Positions 4,578 to 8,932 of a DNA stretch of 8,932 nucleotides are shown here, one piece after another. Every line of letters starts with the position of its first letter. Positions within the stretch are counted from its first letter, which is position 1. The notes beneath the pieces were generated by a model. It was not told the DNA's origin. It did no database searches and was given only the letters and a program-made list of their open reading frames with translations. The stretch comes from an uncultured Clostridia bacterium (GTDB lineage Bacteria > Bacillota > Clostridia > Christensenellales > QALW01). Where the stretch lies: NCBI GenBank assembly GCA_934434555.1, contig CAKRZX010000036.1:1-8932 (forward strand), read 5' to 3'. The position numbers were made by a program, and so were the translations under genes.

Positions 4578-6395
4578 ATGAAGAAACTTTCGGCAGCAAT
4601 ACTTACAATAATACTTGCATCCGTACTCACTTTGGGTGCGCTGGGGATAACCGCAGGCGCGGAGCCGTACATGGCGGAATCCGAGGGGTACGACGTATAC
4701 GAGATACAGTATATACTTAAAAAGTTCGGGTATTTTTCCGCAGACCTTACCGGGTATTACGGCGATGTCACCGCTGCGGCGGTAAAGGCTTTCCAGAGCG
4801 ACCGCGGTTTTGAAGCCACCGGTGTAGCCGATGAAGATACCGTTGCCGCAATTCGTGCAGCGGGCTGCACAAACGCCACGGTAACGGTGCGTTCGCAGCT
4901 TAACGTGCGTGAAGAGCCTTCACAGGACAGCACGCCGATAGACGCGCTTACCCGTGATTCAAGCGTTTATATTTACTCCGAGAAGGACGGTTGGTATCAT
5001 ATTGAAACCGAAAACGGCAACCTCGGTTTTGTTTTAACAAAATATCTTGACTCCGGTGAAATGACAGGTATTTCGGGAAAAATAATTGAAGATTCGGTAA
5101 ATGTGCGCAGGAAACCCGATGTATCTTCGGCAGTTGCGTTTAAGGTAAGTAAAAATGCCGAAGTATGGGTTGTCGGCGGCTCGGGCGATTGGTTCAAAAT
5201 CAATTCTGACGGCAAGGAAGGCTATATTTTCAAAAAATATGTTTCCATAGGCGGCGAGGGCGGCGCTGCAACTACGCTAAGCAGTCTGTTTACCGCATGG
5301 AAAGGAAGCGTTACCGCAAGTTCACTGCGTATCCGCAGCGGTCCCAGCAAGGGTTATGATGCCGTTTCCACGATTTCAAAGGGCACGATTTTAAGTGTTT
5401 TGGGTGAAAGCGGCGACTGGTACTACGTTGAACTTTCAAACGGCACAAAGGGCTATGCAAGCAAGGATTATATCCAAAAGGGCTCCGGCGCAAAAACCTG
5501 TACCATAACCGTAAAGGACGGCACCCTTAATGTGCGTAAAGGTCCGGGGAAAAATTACGGAATAGTTACTACCGTAAAAAACGGTGAAGTCGTTACCCTT
5601 GCCGACGATTCTTCGTCCTGGTACAAGATTAAAACCCAGTCCGGCAAAGAGGGCTATGTAAGCAGTTCCTACGTTAAACTGGGCGGTTCGCTTTCGTCAA
5701 ACAAAACAACATCTTATCCTTCGGGAACATTCAAAAACGGTTCACAGGGTTCGGACGTTGTAACCATTCAAAAACGCCTTAAAACGTTGGGTTATTTCAC
5801 CGGCACCGCCACCGGATATTACGGTTCCGCAACGGTAGCATCGGTAAAAAAATTCCAGTCGGCAAACGGACTTTCGGCAAACGGCACCTGTAATGCATCC
5901 ACACTTGAAAAAATGTTTGCGTCCTCTGCCGTAAAAGCGGGTTCATCCTCATCCGGCGGAAGTACATCTTCAAAAGTTGATAACAGTACGCCTACAAATT
6001 CAGGTTCAAGCACAGGCCAGCAAATTGCGGATTATGCAAAGCAGTTTTTGGGAAAACCCTATATATTGGGCGCCAACGGTCCCAACGCGTTTGACTGTTC
6101 GGGCTTTACCCGCTACGTATACAGGCATTTCGGAATCAATCTTCCCCGCACCGCCTACGAGCAGGGCTACAAAGGTCCGGGAACGAAAGTTACTTCCATT
6201 TCCGAACTGCAAATAGGTGATTTAGTGTTCTTTAACACTGTTGCCGACTCCGACCTTTCCGACCACGCGGGAATATATATCGGTAACGGGCAGGTTATCC
6301 ACGCATCGAGCGGCTCGCAGAGAAAGGTTGTAATTTCAAGTTTCTCAACCAACTATTACAGGACACATTTCTCTTGGGGAAGGCACGTAGTATAA
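4578..6395 (+). CDS. Secreted NlpC/P60 peptidoglycan hydrolase with SH3 and peptidoglycan-binding domains
   Basis: This is a predicted exported cell-wall endopeptidase of 605 residues. The ATG at 4578 is preferred: GGAG lies 7 nt upstream and the protein then opens with a classical signal peptide (MKK, hydrophobic core to about 24, AGA cleavage motif at 26-28). The open frame further upstream lies within the leader. Domains in order are peptidoglycan-binding domain 1 (about 34-95), four bacterial SH3 repeats (about 100-158, 164-226, 241-303, 307-372; each with an LNVR/VNVR/LRIR motif and a G-D/S-W-Y/F motif), peptidoglycan-binding domain 2 (about 388-450), a Ser/Gly/Thr-rich linker and NlpC/P60 (about 480-605). 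The catalytic residues are visible: Cys507 in FDCSGF, His563 in DHAGIYIG and His575 in VIHASS. NlpC/P60 enzymes usually cut the D-Glu-diamino acid bond of stem peptides. No membrane anchor or sortase motif is seen, so wall binding is likely through the repeats. Confidence 0.95.
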   Translation: MKKLSAAILTIILASVLTLGALGITAGAEPYMAESEGYDVYEIQYILKKFGYFSADLTGYYGDVTAAAVKAFQSDRGFEATGVADEDTVAAIRAAGCTNATVTVRSQLNVREEPSQDSTPIDALTRDSSVYIYSEKDGWYHIETENGNLGFVLTKYLDSGEMTGISGKIIEDSVNVRRKPDVSSAVAFKVSKNAEVWVVGGSGDWFKINSDGKEGYIFKKYVSIGGEGGAATTLSSLFTAWKGSVTASSLRIRSGPSKGYDAVSTISKGTILSVLGESGDWYYVELSNGTKGYASKDYIQKGSGAKTCTITVKDGTLNVRKGPGKNYGIVTTVKNGEVVTLADDSSSWYKIKTQSGKEGYVSSSYVKLGGSLSSNKTTSYPSGTFKNGSQGSDVVTIQKRLKTLGYFTGTATGYYGSATVASVKKFQSANGLSANGTCNASTLEKMFASSAVKAGSSSSGGSTSSKVDNSTPTNSGSSTGQQIADYAKQFLGKPYILGANGPNAFDCSGFTRYVYRHFGINLPRTAYEQGYKGPGTKVTSISELQIGDLVFFNTVADSDLSDHAGIYIGNGQVIHASSGSQRKVVISSFSTNYYRTHFSWGRHVV

Positions 6396-7136
6396 ATGCT
6401 TATTAAGGAAAAAGAGCGAATAGACGATTTACAGTTCAGGGGGCTGAGATTGATTCAGAACCCTGAATCTTTCTGTTTCGGCACAGATGCGGTTCTGCTT
6501 GCCCACTTTGCCGCGGTAAAGAAAAACGCCGTTGTATGTGATTTAGGCACGGGGACGGGGATTCTGCCCATACTGCTTTACGGACGGCACGAATTTTCAC
6601 ACTGTGATGCCGTTGAAATTCAGCCCGATATGGCGGATATGGCGCGCCGCAGTATGGAACTTAATAACCTTACGGACAAAATATCCGTGCATTGCGCCGA
6701 TTTAAGAAATATAAAAGATATTCTGCCCGCAGACAGATATTCAACGGTTGTCTGCAATCCCCCGTACAAAAAATCGGACAGCGGCGAACACAATGTTACC
6801 CAAAACCGGGCGCTTTCCCGCCATGAATCAACATGCACTTTCAGCGACGTATGCTCCGCCGCCTCCCATCTGCTTAAAAGCGGCGGACGTTTTGCCACGG
6901 TAAATCATGCCGACCGCATTGCCGATATTTTTGAAACCATGCGCAGTTTCAGGATTGAGCCGAAACGAATCCGCCCGGTGCAGTCGCGTCCGAATATTGC
7001 CCCTTATATAGTGCTTATTGAGGGCGTAAAGGACGGAAAGCCCTATATGAACTGGGAACCCACGCTGATCATTTACGACGAAAACGGCAACGAGAGCCCT
7101 GAAACGAAAACAATATACCACAGAGAGGATAAATAA
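6396..7136 (+). CDS. TrmN6/YabB-like tRNA (adenine-N6) methyltransferase
   Basis: This is a class I SAM-dependent methyltransferase of 246 residues. The opening (ERIDDLQFRGLRLIQNP, then FGTDAVLLAHF) is characteristic of the COG4123 family, which includes E. coli TrmN6, a methylase of A37 in tRNA1(Val), and B. subtilis YabB. The SAM-binding motif I is DLGTGTGILPIL (49-60), Glu74 is the likely ribose-binding acid, and NPPY (121-124) is the N6-adenine methylase signature. The ATG follows the stop of the hydrolase gene with no gap. The only Shine-Dalgarno-like run (GGGGAAGG, ending 12 nt upstream) is distant, so reinitiation by terminating ribosomes is likely. The position directly before rsmI matches yabB in the yabB-yazA-yabC cluster of Bacillus. 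The tRNA target is inferred from the family only. Confidence 0.9.
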   Translation: MLIKEKERIDDLQFRGLRLIQNPESFCFGTDAVLLAHFAAVKKNAVVCDLGTGTGILPILLYGRHEFSHCDAVEIQPDMADMARRSMELNNLTDKISVHCADLRNIKDILPADRYSTVVCNPPYKKSDSGEHNVTQNRALSRHESTCTFSDVCSAASHLLKSGGRFATVNHADRIADIFETMRSFRIEPKRIRPVQSRPNIAPYIVLIEGVKDGKPYMNWEPTLIIYDENGNESPETKTIYHREDK

Positions 7137-7137
7137 C

Positions 7138-7944
7138 TTGTTATACATTTGTGCAACACCCATCGGCAACGCCGAGGATATTACCCTGCGTGCGTTAAGA
7201 ATTTTAAAAGAATGTGACGCCGTTGCCTGCGAGGACACACGGCACAGTGCGCCGCTTTTAATAAAGTACGGCATAAACAAGCCCCTTATTTCCTATCACG
7301 AACATAACGAGCAGTCGCGCTCGGAACAACTGCTTGCCCGCCTTGAACAGGGCGAAAACATCGTGCTTGTTTCGGATGCTGGCATGCCCTGCATTTCCGA
7401 CCCCGGATATGTTATCGTGCAAAAAGCGCGGGAAAGGAATCTGCCCGTAACGGTTCTGCCGGGAGCAAACGCGGGGCTGTGCGCCCTTATTCTGTCAGGT
7501 TTTAAGTGTGACCGATTTGTTTTTGAAGGTTTCTTGCCCAAAAGCGGAAGGGCGCGCAAAGAACGCATTGAGTTTCTTAAAAATGAACCGCGGGCGGTAA
7601 TTCTGCACGAAAGTCCTCACCACCTTGAAAAGACGCTTGAAGAGCTGAGTGCCGCTTTGGGCGGCAGAAAAATAGCAATTGCCCGTGAAATAACAAAAAT
7701 CCATGAAGAGTGCACGGTATTTCCCTTAAACGAATGGAAAGAAAACCTCCCGCCGATAAAAGGTGAATTTGTGCTTGTTTTAAGCGAAAATGAAGTGATT
7801 GAAGAAAGGAGCAATCTGCCGATAAAAGAACAGGTTGAGAATCTTATAAAAAGCGGAATGAGCAAGAAAGATGCCATAAAACAGGTTGCAAAAAGCGCAG
7901 GCGTATCTAAAAACGAGGTTTATATGGAGGTAACGGACCTTTGA
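7138..7944 (+). CDS. rsmI: 16S rRNA (cytidine-1402-2'-O)-methyltransferase RsmI
   Basis: RsmI methylates the ribose of C1402 in the decoding centre of 16S rRNA, next to the base methylation done by RsmH. The 268 residues carry the tetrapyrrole-methylase fold motifs of this family: LYICATPIGNAEDIT (2-16), CEDTRHS (31-37), SDAGMPCISDPG (79-90) and LPGANA (107-112). A small C-terminal region (about 225-268, with MSKKDAIKQVAKSAGVSKNEVY) looks like the helix-turn-helix-like tail of other RsmI proteins. The start codon is TTG. It is supported by AGAGG 9 nt upstream and because the family begins with this LYxxATPIGN sequence. There is 1 nt between the previous stop and this start. The last four bases overlap the next gene. 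Confidence 0.96.
   Translation: MLYICATPIGNAEDITLRALRILKECDAVACEDTRHSAPLLIKYGINKPLISYHEHNEQSRSEQLLARLEQGENIVLVSDAGMPCISDPGYVIVQKARERNLPVTVLPGANAGLCALILSGFKCDRFVFEGFLPKSGRARKERIEFLKNEPRAVILHESPHHLEKTLEELSAALGGRKIAIAREITKIHEECTVFPLNEWKENLPPIKGEFVLVLSENEVIEERSNLPIKEQVENLIKSGMSKKDAIKQVAKSAGVSKNEVYMEVTDL
7926..7931 (+). promoter_or_regulatory. Ribosome binding site of the PHP gene inside rsmI
   Basis: GGAGGT lies within the last rsmI codons, 9 nt before the TTG at 7941. It supports the TTG start of the PHP protein over the ATG codons at 7959 and 7965, which lie too far from it and would remove the residues before the HMH metal motif. Confidence 0.75.
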
Positions 7945-8624
7945 AATATAAATATCAGATGCATATGCATTCTTACCCGTGCAGTGCGTGTGCGCACAGC
8001 AATATTAGTGAAATGGTTCACGGTTTATATGAGGGCGGATATTCCGGCGGGGTAATAACAAATCACTTTTTCGGCGGCAATACCGGAATCGACCGTAAAC
8101 TGCCGTGGGAAAGCTTTATTGCCGCTTACACCGAAGATTATCTTACAGGCAAGCGTGAAGCGGATAAATTGGGGCTTGATCTGCTTTTCGGCATTGAAGA
8201 AGGTGTGGGTGGCGCCATGGAGATTCTGCCCTACGGCATAACACCCGAAATATTGCTTGCTCACCCCGAACTCCGCGGGGCCGGCATTAAAGTCTGGTCA
8301 GAAGTTTTAAGGAATGAAAACGTACTTGTAATACAGGCTCACCCGTTCAGAGAACGGAATTATATTCCCGTTGCCGGGATGCTTCCCGAAGAATATCTTG
8401 ACGGTTTTGAGGTTTATAACCACTGCAACACTCAAAAAAACAACATCGAGGCAAGAGAATATGCTGACAAAAAGCCGGGAGCATATATTTTAACATCCGG
8501 CGGTGATGCACATGACCCGACCGTTATTTGCTGCGGAGGAATAGAAACCGCCGCCAGAATACAAACCGAACAGGAACTCTGCAATATCTTAAAAAAGGGT
8601 ATGTATAACCTGATTGAAGAGTGA
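7941..8624 (+). CDS. PHP-domain metal-dependent phosphoesterase
   Basis: PHP-domain proteins use a cluster of two or three metal ions to hydrolyse phosphoesters; relatives include histidinol phosphatase and the exonuclease-like YciV group. The 227 residues show the motif set: HMHSYPCS (8-15), VITNH (38-42), GIEEG (84-88), VIQAHPFRE (130-138), GFEVYNHCN (155-163) and a C-terminal GGDAHD (187-192). The ligands His8, His10, Glu86, His134, His161, Asp189 and His191 are all present, so the site looks active. There is no signal peptide. The TTG start overlaps the rsmI stop as TTGA and has GGAGGT 9 nt upstream, so translation is probably coupled. The substrate is not readable: candidates are a sugar or amino-acid phosphate, a nucleotide such as pAp, or a short nucleic acid. 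Confidence 0.88.
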   Translation: MKYKYQMHMHSYPCSACAHSNISEMVHGLYEGGYSGGVITNHFFGGNTGIDRKLPWESFIAAYTEDYLTGKREADKLGLDLLFGIEEGVGGAMEILPYGITPEILLAHPELRGAGIKVWSEVLRNENVLVIQAHPFRERNYIPVAGMLPEEYLDGFEVYNHCNTQKNNIEAREYADKKPGAYILTSGGDAHDPTVICCGGIETAARIQTEQELCNILKKGMYNLIEE

Positions 8625-8700
8625 TTGTGCCGAAGTTTTCAGAATCAGCGGTTTACAGCAAAAGCCTGTCCCTCACCGCGAAATCATTCTCCCGAAATCC

Positions 8701-8725
8701 GGCGGGACATAAAGCCCCGCCCTAC
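8701..8725 (-). repeat. GTAGGGC-led GC-rich hairpin, copy 1
   Basis: Read on the minus strand the element is GTAGGGC followed by a self-complementary core. GGCGGG (8701-8706) pairs with CCCGCC (8716-8721) across a 9-nt loop. No T-run follows on either strand, so it is not a standard terminator. It shares the leading heptamer with the element at 8820 in opposite orientation, which suggests a dispersed intergenic repeat family. Confidence 0.5.
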
Positions 8726-8819
8726 CGCGCGAATCAAAAAAACTGCGCAAAACAAACGTTACACAAAGACGAATTTATCAGAAAAAGATTGCTTATCCCG
8801 AAAAAGCTCATTTTAATCC

Positions 8820-8846
8820 GTAGGGCAGCGGCTTGCTGCTGCCGCT
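8820..8846 (+). repeat. GTAGGGC-led GC-rich hairpin, copy 2
   Basis: GTAGGGC (8820-8826) is followed by AGCGGC (8827-8832) pairing with GCCGCT (8841-8846) across an 8-nt loop. A competing fold pairs GGCAGC (8824-8829) with GCTGCC (8838-8843). It faces copy 1 as an inverted pair about 95 nt apart. The core differs from copy 1 while the heptamer and hairpin design are kept. Confidence 0.5.
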
Positions 8847-8857
8847 TACATTTCCTT

Positions 8858-8883
8858 TTTACCTTTCTTAAAAGAAAGGTAAA
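8858..8883. repeat. 26-nt palindrome, perfect 12-base arms
   Basis: TTTACCTTTCTT and AAGAAAGGTAAA flank a central AA. The arms match without error. A hairpin would open the inner T-A pairs to form a loop. No U-run follows in either direction, so termination is doubtful. It may be the terminal part of a small non-coding mobile repeat or a protein-binding palindrome. Confidence 0.6.
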
Positions 8884-8932
8884 GCCAAAGAATTTTATTA
8901 TAAAGGGTGGATGCAGTACTTTTGTAACATTA

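Larger units (their letters stand above)
8625..8932. other. Intergenic region with structured repeats, no supported gene
   Basis: This 308-nt stretch follows the PHP gene to the window end. The 63-codon open frame that starts with TTG right after the PHP stop has no ribosome binding site, a Lys/Arg/Ser/Thr-heavy composition and runs through a hairpin, so I do not call it. The region holds two GC-rich hairpins and a 26-nt palindrome, listed separately. I see no T-tract after any of them and so no classical terminator for the right-hand operon. The last bases (from about 8911) include an ATG with an open frame running off the edge. Its GGGTGG is too close to be a convincing ribosome binding site. 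Confidence 0.6.

Noticed and set aside
8625..8816. 63-codon open frame after the PHP gene
   Set aside because: TTG start without its own ribosome binding site, biased basic composition, and it spans a repeat hairpin.
8894..8905. TATAAT on the minus strand near the right edge as a promoter
   Set aside because: The nearest -35-like hexamer (TTACAA) is 19 bp away and weak, and transcription would run into the palindrome and the end of the PHP gene.

Overview
The window reads as chromosomal core-genome DNA of a Firmicutes bacterium, most likely a Clostridia member of the gut type (Oscillospirales/Ruminococcaceae-like is a guess). Three things point that way: the secG-rnr-smpB-ssrA order, a single-piece tmRNA with an encoded CCA end, and strong GGAGG ribosome binding sites with an occasional TTG start. 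I see no transposase, phage gene, tRNA, CRISPR array or restriction system. This is mostly a well-known housekeeping region with a few local peculiarities, not an obviously new system.

Left arm, minus strand, transcribed right to left from about 4350. It runs secG (SecYEG translocon subunit, with a near-consensus promoter and its own terminator), rnr (RNase R), smpB (tmRNA-binding protein), an alpha/beta-hydrolase esterase, and ssrA (tmRNA), which ends in a strong intrinsic terminator at 83-122. RNase R, SmpB and tmRNA belong to one process: rescue of stalled ribosomes by trans-translation and decay of the faulty mRNA. The esterase sits between smpB and ssrA with a 3-nt gap on one side and 33 nt on the other, and it is the odd member. 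At the extreme left edge a ribosome binding site shows that another minus-strand gene begins just outside the window.

Centre, 4318-4577: a divergent, AT-rich intergenic region carrying the secG promoter on the minus strand and a TTGACA/TAGTAT promoter on the plus strand. A near-perfect dyad lies just downstream of the predicted plus-strand transcription start.

Right arm, plus strand, 4578-8624. It runs a secreted multidomain NlpC/P60 cell-wall hydrolase (two peptidoglycan-binding domains and four bacterial SH3 domains), a TrmN6/YabB-like tRNA methyltransferase, RsmI (16S rRNA C1402 ribose methyltransferase), and a PHP-domain metallophosphoesterase. The genes abut or overlap (0, 1 and -4 nt), which suggests one operon with translational coupling. 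The trmN6-rsmI pair resembles Bacillus subtilis yabB-yazA-yabC without yazA.

The right end, 8625-8932, holds no gene I can support. It contains two GC-rich hairpins that share the heptamer GTAGGGC in opposite orientations, followed by a 26-nt palindrome. These look like dispersed intergenic repeat units.
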